64,000 nucleotides of DNA from Primorskyibacter aestuariivivens (GTDB lineage: Bacteria > Pseudomonadota > Alphaproteobacteria > Rhodobacterales > Rhodobacteraceae): NCBI RefSeq assembly GCF_028023675.1, contig NZ_JAQIOZ010000010.1, positions 1-64,000 of the forward strand. Reading direction: 5' to 3'. Made by a program: the position numbers and the translations under genes. The notes under the pieces were generated by a model, which made no database searches, was not told the DNA's origin, and worked only from the letters and a program-made list of their open reading frames with translations. The number at the start of each line of letters is the position of its first letter. The stretch's first letter is position 1. This document shows positions 45,821 through 53,768 of this stretch, piece after piece.

Positions 45821-45893
45821 CAGCGAATGGCAGCTCTGACGGGCCGCACTGCAGAAACTCAAAAGTCGGTTCAATGTCCGGATTGGGCCGTCC
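45821..45893 (+). repeat. Dispersed intergenic repeat, copy D
   Basis: Divergent copy: CAGCGAATGGCAGCTCTGAC, then GGGCCGCACTGCAG and AAAAGTCGGTTCAATGTCCG, ending ATTGGGCCGTCC. Confidence 0.55.
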
Positions 45894-46044
45894 TTGCCGA
45901 GCCAATTTGATCTACCATGTGTAGATGCTGCGAACGATCTAAGGGCAGCAAGGAGCCCAAACCTGCCAACCTCATTGCATGCTCATTGGTATTGTCACAT
46001 GCTGGACGCCTTGATTGCCACGAGATGTGTTGAAAGGCCTCAGA

Positions 46045-46452
46045 ATGAAAGTTGATGGCGCTTGTCTTTGCGGGAACATCAAGTATGAGGCCGAAATAGA
46101 CCCAGACAGAGTCGCCATTTGTCATTGTTCAGACTGCCAGACGAATTCGGGCTCTGCTTATGGGGTTGTGGCCAGCATCACGAACGGACAATTTCGATTA
46201 CTCACCGGAGCTCTTCAAGAGTTTGAGAAAACTGCTGAAAGCGGGCGTGTCAGACACCTAAGCTTCTGTCCGAATTGCGGGACAAGAATTCACGCCTGCA
46301 CCAAGGACGATCCCTCAGCATTTTTCGGATTGCGTGTCGGCACCATTCGGCAGCGTGCGCAATTAAAGCCAAGACTTCAGGTCTGGTGCAGTTCAGCGCT
46401 GCCTTGGGTGTCGGATCTGTCAAGCATCCCAAGACGCGACGATCAGGGCTAG
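46045..46452 (+). CDS. GFA-family zinc protein, second copy
   Basis: A 135-residue GFA-fold protein: DGACLCGNIKYEAEIDPDRVAICHCSDCQTNSGSAYG and FCPNCGTRI. It shares the Cys framework with the protein at 43293-43712 but is clearly diverged. Start at 46045, the first residue of family similarity. The C-terminus (LPWVSDLSSIPRRDDQG) is close to that of typical members (LPWVxDLxxIP), so the gene looks complete. Substrate unknown. Confidence 0.85.
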   Translation: MKVDGACLCGNIKYEAEIDPDRVAICHCSDCQTNSGSAYGVVASITNGQFRLLTGALQEFEKTAESGRVRHLSFCPNCGTRIHACTKDDPSAFFGLRVGTIRQRAQLKPRLQVWCSSALPWVSDLSSIPRRDDQG

Positions 46453-46796
46453 AGATTGTCCGGTTCAGGGAAAGATTAACCAAACTGCAATGGTCACTTT
46501 GTCCCGCATTGTTAGCTTACCATCCGCTCGATTTTGCGACAGCAGCGAATGTCGGCAATGCGGGCTGCGACCGCAGCATTGGGAACCACCGCTGGATGTC
46601 GGCTCTGGGCCGTCCATGGCAGGGGCGGCCAGGTCAGCCAAGCGATATGCTGCGGTAGATCTAACGGCAGGAGAGAGCCCAAACTTCCATAGTTCCGCAG
46701 CGCAGCCAACGTCTGCTCTGGCGCGCGACAGACCCGCATTTGTCATAATCGCTGCTAGCCCTTACAAATGTGGGCGCAGCATAACAGGCATGACTA
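46453..46796. other. Gap before RpiR gene
   Basis: No gene seen. It contains repeat copy E (46542-46614) and otherwise unassigned sequence. Confidence 0.4.
46542..46614 (+). repeat. Dispersed intergenic repeat, copy E
   Basis: GCAGCGAATGTCGGCAATGC, GGGCTGCGACCGCAGCATTG, then TGGATGTCGGCTCTGGGCCG. Closest to copy C. Confidence 0.7.
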
Positions 46797-47597
46797 ATGA
46801 ACGTCCCGCGCATAAACGGTTCGATCTTGAACGAACTTCACCATCGTTTTGAAGCTCTCCCAAGGGCTCTAGGGCGCGTCGCTCAGTATGTACTGACCAA
46901 CCCCGAGAAGGTCACAACGCAGTCAATCGCCGCCTTGTCGGAACAGTCTGGCAGCGGACAAGCCAGTGTTATCAGGCTTGTCCAATCCCTCGGTTTTGAT
47001 GGGTTCAGTGAATTTAAGACCGCTCTCAGCATCGAGCTTTCGCACACCCCGCTGCAAGTCGAGTGCGACGCCGCCGAACCTCAACAAATTGCCAACGTGT
47101 TGGCTTCTGCGACCAGCGCGGATGCTGCTGAGACAGCAAGGCTAATCGGCATTGGACCTCTTGAAGAGGTCGCGAAGCGTGTCATCCAATCAAGGCGCGC
47201 ATGGGTCTTCGGGTCAGGGATAGCCGGTCTGTGCGGTGAGCTTCTGGAGTATCGTCTTCTAAGGTTAGGAATAGCTACCACTGCGATCCGCGATCCGATC
47301 CTGTTGCGTGAGTTGGCCGACCAACTGGACGCACAGGACGTGGCCGTCGCTGTCAGTGACTCGGGCAGTACGCCACATGCCGTCGCCTTTCTTCGCGACG
47401 CCAGAGAGAAGGGACTGTTCTCTGTTGGGATCAGCACGCGCGCCAAGAGCGCACTTGCCGATCAAGCAGACGCATTACTGCAAACCGGCACGACGGGAGG
47501 CGCTGACAAGGCTGGCAATGTCCTCGGTGTCGTTGCCCGAAATACGCTCGTGATCGAAACGCTGGCGCAGCGCATCGAGAAGTTGGCTCAGCAGTAG
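46797..47597 (+). CDS. MurR/RpiR-family transcriptional regulator
   Basis: A 266-residue regulator with an N-terminal RpiR helix-turn-helix (ITTQ/TTQSIAALSEQSGSGQASVIRLVQSLGFDGFSEFK, residues 40-80) and a C-terminal SIS sugar-phosphate binding domain (AWVFGSGIAGLCGELLEYRLLRLG, then VAVSDSGSTPHAVAFLRDAREKG). These regulators sense phosphosugars and control sugar catabolism. It is 120 bases upstream of an ABC sugar permease, its likely target. Confidence 0.88.
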   Translation: MNVPRINGSILNELHHRFEALPRALGRVAQYVLTNPEKVTTQSIAALSEQSGSGQASVIRLVQSLGFDGFSEFKTALSIELSHTPLQVECDAAEPQQIANVLASATSADAAETARLIGIGPLEEVAKRVIQSRRAWVFGSGIAGLCGELLEYRLLRLGIATTAIRDPILLRELADQLDAQDVAVAVSDSGSTPHAVAFLRDAREKGLFSVGISTRAKSALADQADALLQTGTTGGADKAGNVLGVVARNTLVIETLAQRIEKLAQQ

Positions 47598-47717
47598 GCC
47601 ACATCCAACTCCAGCCCCAATTTGTGAATGGTGCAAAACTCCACTATTGTAGAGATTATGGAGTGATTCAGCGACAGCGGTCCCGGTGTCCTCCTGTATC
47701 GTGGAGAGTCAACGATT

Positions 47718-48542
47718 ATGGCAAGAGCGGTCCCCAAGACCCACAAGCTGCTGTTCACGATCATCGGCTGGACTGTTGGTGGGATCATCTTCTTTCCGGT
47801 CCTTTGGATCATCCTGACAAGCTTCAAATCACACTCAGACGTGTTGGCCTCTCCACCGGTTTTTCTGAACTTTGAATGGACGATGGATGCTTATCGAACC
47901 CTTTGGGACGGGATTGACATCCGACGATATCTACTAAACTCCATTATGATTTCTCTCGGATCGACCATTGCCGCCCTGCTTGTCGCGATACCAGCCGCAT
48001 GGTCGATGGCTTTCACCCCATCAAATTGGACCAAAGCAATTCTTCTTGGAATGCTCGCGACGAAGATGATCCCAGCGGTCGCACTCTTGATGCCCGTATT
48101 CCTCATCACGATCAATCTGGGATTGCTCGACACGAGGTTCGGGCTGGGGTGCATCCTGATGCTCATCAACCTTCCGATTGTCATCTGGATGCTCTTTTCG
48201 TTCTTCCGAGACATCCCGTTGGAGATACTGGAGGCCGCAAGAATGGACGGGGCAAGCCCTCTGAAAGAAATCGCTCTCATTTTGATGCCGCTGTCATGGC
48301 CAGCAATCATGTCCACGTTTGCGTTGGCCGTCATACTCTCCTGGAATGAGTCATTTTGGGTTTTGAACTTCACAGCCTCGGAAGCAGGAACGATGTCGGC
48401 CTTTCTCGCCAGCTATTCAAACAGCCCATACTGGGCACAGATCAGCGCCGCGTCGGTGGTCGCAATACTCCCGATCATGGTTCTGGGATGGCTCTGTCAG
48501 ATGCAAATAGTTCGCGGGCTGACGTTTGGTGCGATCAGGTAA
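47718..48542 (+). CDS. Carbohydrate ABC transporter permease (MalG type), orphan
   Basis: A 274-residue permease with six hydrophobic segments and the EAA loop EILEAARMDGASPLKEIALILMPLSWP, the MalG/SmoG class for sugars and polyols. Its partners are absent: no second permease, binding protein or ATPase lies within the window. It is intact and not truncated. Either it works with components elsewhere, or it is the leftover of an operon broken at this point, next to the plasmid backbone genes. Confidence 0.88.
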   Translation: MARAVPKTHKLLFTIIGWTVGGIIFFPVLWIILTSFKSHSDVLASPPVFLNFEWTMDAYRTLWDGIDIRRYLLNSIMISLGSTIAALLVAIPAAWSMAFTPSNWTKAILLGMLATKMIPAVALLMPVFLITINLGLLDTRFGLGCILMLINLPIVIWMLFSFFRDIPLEILEAARMDGASPLKEIALILMPLSWPAIMSTFALAVILSWNESFWVLNFTASEAGTMSAFLASYSNSPYWAQISAASVVAILPIMVLGWLCQMQIVRGLTFGAIR

Positions 48543-48789
48543 AGCGGACGTTGCTACTTTTTGGGGGGACGGCAGCAAAGTCCCGCATCTTACCAGTTCG
48601 TACACGACGCAGCGAACGGCAGGTGTACGGATATGGTGGGACTTCTGAGAATTTCTTCGTACCAGCCATATGACACACCAATGTCGCCTATTTCACTTGG
48701 CCCAAGGGTGACGGCAGATTGAAACGCATAATGCCCACTCACTGGCAGCCTTAGCGTGGGATTCCGCCCCTTCGGGCATTCGACCCCAC

Positions 48790-49308
48790 TTACCGATCGG
48801 GCGCTGCTTCAAGGGACGTCTCGAACCGCTTGCCCGCCGCTGCAGCTTCTTTCAAGAGCGCGTCGAAATTGTCAGGTGGATTGCCATATTCCAACATCCC
48901 TTTGAACGTCGCATAGGCATCCGTCTTACTGCCGTAGGCGCGCAGGGTCTTTTCGTCGTTCACCCAAGCCACCACGATGACCTTCGCATCGCTGTTGAAC
49001 CGATAGAACAGCCGATACTGCTGGAAGAATTTCGCCCGGAACCAGTGCTTGCGGTGATCGCCGAGTGTGCCGCCTTGCCGGAAGGCGGCGGCACCCGGAT
49101 CCGTCGGTATGGCCTCGGTGACCAGCTTGAAGATGGCGGCCAGCCGTTTCGTGGAATTTTTCTTGCGCCAGATCTTGGGATCGCGTGCCTTACGCGCTTC
49201 GACCTCCAGGATCAGCCCTTCGAGCTGGTCCAGAAAGAGAGGATGCGCATAAATCGACCATCCGTTTACGACAAGGGGCGCTTGGGCGGGCACGCTATCG
49301 CCGCTCAT
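48790..49308 (-). CDS. yhaV: YhaV-family toxin (RNase)
   Basis: A 172-residue type II toxin: VNGWSIYAHPLFLDQLEGLILEVEA at the N-terminus, KNSTKRLAAIFKLVTEAIPTDP, HWFRAKFFQQYRLFYRF and VIVVAWVNDEKTLRAYGSKTDAYATF, a YhaV pattern in a RelE-like fold. YhaV is a ribosome-dependent endoribonuclease. ATGA overlap with the antitoxin gene. A 34-residue C-terminal tail is less conserved. Confidence 0.9.
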   Translation of the reverse strand: MSGDSVPAQAPLVVNGWSIYAHPLFLDQLEGLILEVEARKARDPKIWRKKNSTKRLAAIFKLVTEAIPTDPGAAAFRQGGTLGDHRKHWFRAKFFQQYRLFYRFNSDAKVIVVAWVNDEKTLRAYGSKTDAYATFKGMLEYGNPPDNFDALLKEAAAAGKRFETSLEAAPDR

Positions 49309-49631
49309 TCATCCTCAAGCGAAAGCGGCGCATCGAGATCGACGTCAACGTCTCCGACCAGTGCTGCAAGACGGTCATGCAAAGCCCCATCGAACGCCCG
49401 AATGCGGTCCGGATGCGCCTTGATATCGGCTTCGACAAAATCGAGAAAGGCTCCGAGCACGGGATCTTCCTCGTCGCTGCGCACGGGCTCGATATAGACC
49501 CTGCCACTCGGCTCGGTGCAGTAGCGAATCCGGTCGCCCTTGCCCAGCTTGAGCTGCTTGCGCACACCCGCCGGCACGGTCGTCTGATACCGATCCGTGA
49601 GTTTCGAGACATCTTGTGCGAGCGCTGTCAT
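49305..49631 (-). CDS. prlF: PrlF/SohA-family antitoxin
   Basis: A 108-residue AbrB-fold antitoxin: SKLTDRYQTTVPAGVRKQLKLGKGDRIRYCTEPSGRVYIEPV, then an acidic tail (DFVEADIKAHPDRIRAFDGALHDRLAALVGDVDVDLDAPLSLEDE) that wraps the toxin. AGGAG precedes the ATG. The promoter has a TTGACA box overlapped by palindromes, fitting autorepression. Confidence 0.92.
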   Translation of the reverse strand: MTALAQDVSKLTDRYQTTVPAGVRKQLKLGKGDRIRYCTEPSGRVYIEPVRSDEEDPVLGAFLDFVEADIKAHPDRIRAFDGALHDRLAALVGDVDVDLDAPLSLEDE

Positions 49632-49672
49632 GGCCGTCTCCTGAAAGAAAGGGGGGTCTTTGCTGCCCGCGA

Positions 49673-49707
49673 TAGGTAATGCATTTGCATTGCCTTGTCA
49701 AGACAAG
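49673..49707 (-). promoter_or_regulatory. prlF-yhaV promoter with two palindromic operators
   Basis: Minus strand: TTGACA (49696-49701), a 17-base spacer and TACCTA (49673-49678). Palindrome CTTGTC-AA-GACAAG (49694-49707) covers the -35 box, and AATGCA-TT-TGCATT (49678-49691) covers the spacer. This is a typical autoregulated toxin-antitoxin promoter; the -10 match is weak. Confidence 0.6.
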
Positions 49708-49758
49708 CCGCAGGATCTGCTGTCGCCGGGCAGGTCGATCAACCGTCCGGCGCAGCAC

Positions 49759-50412
49759 CTAATTTCGCCCCGCGAGATACTCCGCCAGCACCGGACTGGC
49801 CGCGCCCTTTGCGGAGCTCAGCAGCTCCGAGCCCGCAAGCGAGGCCTTCGACAGGCGTACGAGCCCACCGGTTTCCTCGATGCGGTAGCAGCGGCGTTTT
49901 TGCCGCCCCCGCCTGTAGTGCGTCGCAGTGACGATCTGGCAGGTGCTGCCATCGGTGAGCGTCACAGGGGTGGCGAGCTTGATCTTGTCGCCTTCCTCGT
50001 AGTCTGGAATCGATGCCCAATCCCGGCAGCGCTGACGCCAGTCCTGGGCGTAGCTGTCCGGGTTTTTCAGGTCGGAGAGGAGCTCGATCAGCCCAAGCGG
50101 AGCACGAGACTCGTTCGGGCCAGCACTTTCCTCCATGTCCTTGTAGCCCCAGCAGCCGTCATCGTATCGGGTGAGGAAGACAGCCCCGAAAGTGATGGAG
50201 CCATCCGCATCGGTGACATAGGTCGTGTCTTCGACAGGGGTGCCGTCGCGATTGGTAACCCTAGCCGCTGCATACCAGGTGGAACCGACCTTGCAGGCCT
50301 TGACCAGTTCCGTCTTGCGCCTTTCGCTCTCGAAGGTGCAGAGCCGGGCAATCTCCGCTTTCTCATCCGCGTAGGTCTGGACGCGGCCGTCGGTGTAGAA
50401 AAGCCAACCCAT
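49759..50412 (-). CDS. DUF6927-like plasmid protein
   Basis: A 217-residue protein starting MGWLFYTDGRVQTYADEKAEI, a pattern I recall as DUF6927. Middle section VGSTWYAAARVTNRDGTPVEDTTYVTDADGSITFGAVFLTRYDDGCWGYKDMEESAGPNE suggests a beta-rich fold. AAAGGA precedes the ATG at 50412. Recurrent on rhodobacterial plasmids and integrative elements; function unknown. Confidence 0.72.
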   Translation of the reverse strand: MGWLFYTDGRVQTYADEKAEIARLCTFESERRKTELVKACKVGSTWYAAARVTNRDGTPVEDTTYVTDADGSITFGAVFLTRYDDGCWGYKDMEESAGPNESRAPLGLIELLSDLKNPDSYAQDWRQRCRDWASIPDYEEGDKIKLATPVTLTDGSTCQIVTATHYRRGRQKRRCYRIEETGGLVRLSKASLAGSELLSSAKGAASPVLAEYLAGRN

Positions 50413-50515
50413 TTCAGAGTCCTTTCTCTCGTTTGGGAAAATTGTTGTCGCCAATGTCCCGAGAGGGCCGCAGGCCCGGCAGGGTATTGGCGATGCGTGT
50501 TTGATAAAGGGCGCG

Positions 50516-51109
50516 TTACGCCACCCTTCGGTCATCGAGTTCCATCAGCGCATCGAGCGGCACGCGGTAGGGCTGCATGGCGTCGAAATCCTCGCAATTG
50601 CCGCAGTTCTGCACGATCGCGAAGGTGTCGCAGGCATCCTTGAGGATGACCCGGAAGGTGCCGCCGAGGCCCGAGGGCACCTCGTAGGTCCCGCCGATGA
50701 GATAGTCCGAGGCCCGGCGCACAAAGACGCGGATGCTGTGGCCATCGGTGGCGAGCCGGATCGCACCCCGCCCCCGGTCGATGAGCACCTGCACGTCATC
50801 CAGGATGTCAGTGTAGAACTGGCCGGTCAGATCGCGAAACGCCATGCGGCGCTGCGCCATCCAGTCGGTGTCCCGAAACGGGTTCATGCCGTCGGCGAAG
50901 GCGAAGGAGGGATCGGCCTGCTCGGTGGTAACGATACGGGTGGTCGTGCCATCGATGCCGTTCGAGCGCAGATGCACACCATTGCCGACGATGAGGATCA
51001 GGGCGGGCCTGTCCACGGGCCCGTTCCAGTTGGGCAGGAAGGTTTTGCAGGCGCGTGCATGGGCGATCTGCGCCGCAACAGCGGACGCAGAGAACTTGAG
51101 AATAGCCAT
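50516..51109 (-). CDS. Hypothetical plasmid protein
   Basis: I do not recognise this 197-residue protein. It begins MAILKFSASAVAAQIAHARACK and looks mixed alpha/beta, with several short hydrophobic strands (PALILIVGNGVHLRS, TFAIVQNCGN). The start at 51109 is where protein-like composition begins. It lies 77 bases after the ParB-like gene stop in the same direction, so may be co-transcribed with it. Confidence 0.65.
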   Translation of the reverse strand: MAILKFSASAVAAQIAHARACKTFLPNWNGPVDRPALILIVGNGVHLRSNGIDGTTTRIVTTEQADPSFAFADGMNPFRDTDWMAQRRMAFRDLTGQFYTDILDDVQVLIDRGRGAIRLATDGHSIRVFVRRASDYLIGGTYEVPSGLGGTFRVILKDACDTFAIVQNCGNCEDFDAMQPYRVPLDALMELDDRRVA

Positions 51110-51185
51110 GGGGATGTCTTTCCGTTGGGTGTGGGAGGGTCGACCCGCGCGGGCGGCGTGGTCCACGCGCGGGTCGCGTGAGGAC

Positions 51186-53168
51186 TCAGGCCGCTTGCGC
51201 GACCTCGCTGTCAGGCTCGGGGGTTTCCGCAGCGGGCTCCGCCTCATCACAGGCGACACTGTTGGTCTGCATCATGGGCGGGCACCAGGCGGCCACGGCA
51301 GCGCGCTGCGCGTCCGTGAGCGTGGCGAAGGGCTCGGCGAAGAGCTTGTCACAAAAGGCGACGATCTCCTTCTTGCTCGACGAGGCCAGCGTCACCGCCT
51401 CCTGGGCGAGACCCAGATCCTCGCCGAGGATCTTCAGGAGCCACGCCTTTTTAAAGCGATTGAAGAGCGCCGCGTTCGGCGTCCAGTGGGCGCGGATGTC
51501 GGGCATGATCTCGATCTCGAACGCATGCATCAGGCTGTCGCGTTGCCGGTCCCGCGCGAAGCAGGACTGCGTGGTGCTGGCCGTGGCATAGGCGACGAGC
51601 TTCGCCTTCTCGCCGGCCTCCAGCGCGCGAAACGCCGCGAACTGATCGGCGGGCGCGCGGGTGTCATCGAGCCACGAGAGATCAAGCGCATCATGCGCTG
51701 CCGCCACCTGCTCGAGCGAGGTTGCGTCGATCTCGTCCATCTTGGCATGGCTGCGGTATTCCTTGCGGGCATCGATCTTGATCGCCTGCGTGACACTCAT
51801 TCCGCTGGCCAGAACGTCGCCCACCAGCTTGAAGAGCGTGAGATCGAGCGTGGCTTCCGGATGCAGCGCCATCGCGGCCCCCAGTGCCATGGCCCGCTCG
51901 GTCTTGAGATCCTCGGCCAGCGAGGCCGGATAAGTGATTTCGCTGGAGTCCGAGGCCCCCTCCCCTGTCGGATTACTCGAGGCGCCGCGCACGCCTTCCT
52001 CTTTCGCGGTGTCCTCCGGGCGCACGAGGCCAATATGGAGCGTCACCTTCCCATTCGACCACGAGGCGACAACCCCGGCGCGCGCCAGGTCCTCGGTGCT
52101 ATAGGCCTCCTGCAGGTCGCGGCATTCCTCTTCCAGTGCGTCCACGCGGTCGTAGAGAGCGTTGTAGGCACCGTCATCGAGCCCCTCATCTTCCATCTCG
52201 AGTTGCAGTTGCTCAAGCTCGGCGGTGATCTCGTCGATGCGCTTCTGGGCGGCCTCATCGGGCTCGATCGGACCGGGATAGACGCGGCCGTAGTCGGCCA
52301 TGGTCGCGTAATCATAGCGGACCAACGCATCGGCCCAGGCAAAGCCCAGCCTCATACGGGCGTCCTCGGCGGCTGCACCGAGCTTCTCAAGCAGGATGGT
52401 CTCGACCAGCGCCGCATCCTCGAGCACGGAATGCTCTTCCAGAAGGTCAGCCGCGACGGCGCCACCGCGTGCCTCGTAGTCTTCGCGCACGAAAGCCCCG
52501 ATGTCGTCGCTAACCTGCACCCCGCGGGATTTGAGCGCCTGACGGACGGTATAGGCCTGCAGATAGCCGCCGTCCTTCGTGAGCGCCTCGAAAACCTCGC
52601 GCTGCGCCTCCTGGCTCGGGTGCTCGGCGAAGGCCTTCATCGTGTCGAGCGTAATCACCTTGCCCCGAGCCGCAGCGCGGATGTCGGGGTGGATCAGGCC
52701 ATAACGCAACCGGCCTTTTACGGCCGCCACCGTGGTGCCGAAGGTCTTGGCGATGGTCTCGGGCGTCTGGCCGTCGACCTCCATCATCCGGGCGAAAGCC
52801 TCGAACTCGTCAATCGCGTTCATGGAGGCCTGGGTGATGTTCTCGGCCAGCGACAGGGCCGTGGTGACGTCGCAGTCTTCCGGCACAAGGCGGCAGTCGA
52901 TCTTGGTTTTCGCCGTGAACCCCTTGCTGGCCTTGTCAGCGATCAGCTCCTTCAGGGCTGCATGGCGCCGGCCACCGGCGAGGACAGCGTATTTGCCGTC
53001 AAGCTTCTGGACGAGGAGCGGCTGCAGGAGGCCCAGCACAGCGATGCTGGCCTTCAGATGCGCGATGTTCTCAGGATCATAGGTTTCTGGAGAGTTGCTG
53101 CGCACATTGGCGGGATGCGGGACCAGATCGCCGATGGCGACGGTTAGAGGGGCAAAGCTTGTGGTCAT
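51186..53168 (-). CDS. Long ParB/RepB/Spo0J-domain protein
   Basis: A 660-residue protein with an N-terminal ParB/sulfiredoxin-like nuclease domain (VGDLVPHPANVR, GLLQPLLVQ, YAVLAGGRRHAALKEL, SLAENITQASMNAIDEFEAF) and a following helix-turn-helix (TPETIAKTFGTTVAAVKGRLRYGLI). The remaining 430 residues are unique to these plasmid proteins and include a coiled-coil-like acidic segment (EITAELEQLQLEMEDEGLDD, near 330-370). It is distinct from plasmid RepB at 60-61 kb, being twice as long and lacking a ParA partner. GGAAGGA precedes the ATG. Likely a DNA-binding or nuclease accessory; role not established. Confidence 0.85.
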   Translation of the reverse strand: MTTSFAPLTVAIGDLVPHPANVRSNSPETYDPENIAHLKASIAVLGLLQPLLVQKLDGKYAVLAGGRRHAALKELIADKASKGFTAKTKIDCRLVPEDCDVTTALSLAENITQASMNAIDEFEAFARMMEVDGQTPETIAKTFGTTVAAVKGRLRYGLIHPDIRAAARGKVITLDTMKAFAEHPSQEAQREVFEALTKDGGYLQAYTVRQALKSRGVQVSDDIGAFVREDYEARGGAVAADLLEEHSVLEDAALVETILLEKLGAAAEDARMRLGFAWADALVRYDYATMADYGRVYPGPIEPDEAAQKRIDEITAELEQLQLEMEDEGLDDGAYNALYDRVDALEEECRDLQEAYSTEDLARAGVVASWSNGKVTLHIGLVRPEDTAKEEGVRGASSNPTGEGASDSSEITYPASLAEDLKTERAMALGAAMALHPEATLDLTLFKLVGDVLASGMSVTQAIKIDARKEYRSHAKMDEIDATSLEQVAAAHDALDLSWLDDTRAPADQFAAFRALEAGEKAKLVAYATASTTQSCFARDRQRDSLMHAFEIEIMPDIRAHWTPNAALFNRFKKAWLLKILGEDLGLAQEAVTLASSSKKEIVAFCDKLFAEPFATLTDAQRAAVAAWCPPMMQTNSVACDEAEPAAETPEPDSEVAQAA

Positions 53169-53247
53169 GGGATATCCTTCCAGGTGGGTGAGGTGTGGCC
53201 CGCGCGCGCGCGTAACCAATCCCCGGCTTCAGGGATCACCACGACAA

Positions 53248-53284
53248 AAGGCCCGCTTTGCCTTTTTGAGGGGCAGCGGGCCTT
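53248..53284 (-). terminator. Terminator after DUF3768 gene, containing leader element copy 2
   Basis: Perfect 10-bp arms AAGGCCCGCT/AGCGGGCCTT with a 17-base loop, followed on the minus strand by TTGTC. The conserved element AAAAAGGCAAAGCGGGC (53251-53267) is part of the loop and the 3' arm, 83 bases before the ParB-like start. Confidence 0.75.
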
Positions 53285-53323
53285 CATCGTCTCAGATGTC
53301 AGGGGGAGGAGTCCCCTGCCCTT

Positions 53324-53713
53324 CTACCAGTCGCGCGCCAGCATGATGGTCAGCACGCGCATGGTGGTCGTGGGGTTGTCCGGGGTCTCGGCCCCGTAGC
53401 GGAAGTCCGAATCCGCCTCATAGAGATCGATTTTCCAGAACACGGTCTCGCTCCGGATCTCGACTGCCCCGAAATCGTGCCAGCCTTCCGGGTCATTCTC
53501 AGGCTCGAACGTAGCAAACTCACCGGTGGCCTTCACCGCCTCGGCCATGAAGCCGTCGCTGGCCTCCATAAGCGAGCGGGTGACATGCATGCGGCCCTGG
53601 ATGGGCTGCGCGGGCGGCACTCCAAGGCACGCGAGCTTGCGAAACGCGTCATTCTGCGCCGCGATCACACTCGGATCCGGACGGTCTGGCTGGGGTTGAA
53701 CGGTCATGGACAT
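53324..53713 (-). CDS. DUF3768-domain protein
   Basis: A 129-residue protein with the DUF3768 pattern: VIAAQNDAFRKL, IQGRMHVTRSL, FATFEPENDPEGWHDFGAVEI, VFWKIDLYE and TMRVLTIMLARDW. Abundant on alphaproteobacterial plasmids, no known function. AAAGGAG lies 5-6 bases before the ATG at 53713 and sits directly after a perfect 9-bp hairpin, so translation may be structured-RNA controlled. Confidence 0.85.
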   Translation of the reverse strand: MSMTVQPQPDRPDPSVIAAQNDAFRKLACLGVPPAQPIQGRMHVTRSLMEASDGFMAEAVKATGEFATFEPENDPEGWHDFGAVEIRSETVFWKIDLYEADSDFRYGAETPDNPTTTMRVLTIMLARDW

Positions 53714-53723
53714 GGGGATCTCC

Positions 53724-53751
53724 TTTGAGAAGTTGAAACACCCTTCTCAAA
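53724..53751 (-). promoter_or_regulatory. Hairpin next to the DUF3768 ribosome binding site
   Basis: Perfect inverted repeat TTTGAGAAG (53724-53732) and CTTCTCAAA (53743-53751) with a 10-base loop. On the minus strand the 3' arm ends in AAA of the AAAGGAG ribosome site, so folding would partly hide it. Confidence 0.55.
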
Positions 53752-53768
53752 GCCCGCTTTTTCTTTTC
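53751..53768 (-). promoter_or_regulatory. Plasmid leader element, copy 3
   Basis: Minus strand GAAAAGAAAAAGCGGGCT, 38 bases before the DUF3768 start and directly upstream of the hairpin arm. Confidence 0.5.

Noticed and set aside
45871-46125. Minus-strand frame of 84 codons before the second GFA gene
   Set aside because: Overlaps the start of a well supported gene on the other strand.
50844-53147. Plus-strand frame of 767 codons opposite the ParB-like gene
   Set aside because: The minus-strand gene has clear domains and a good ribosome site; the opposite frame has none.
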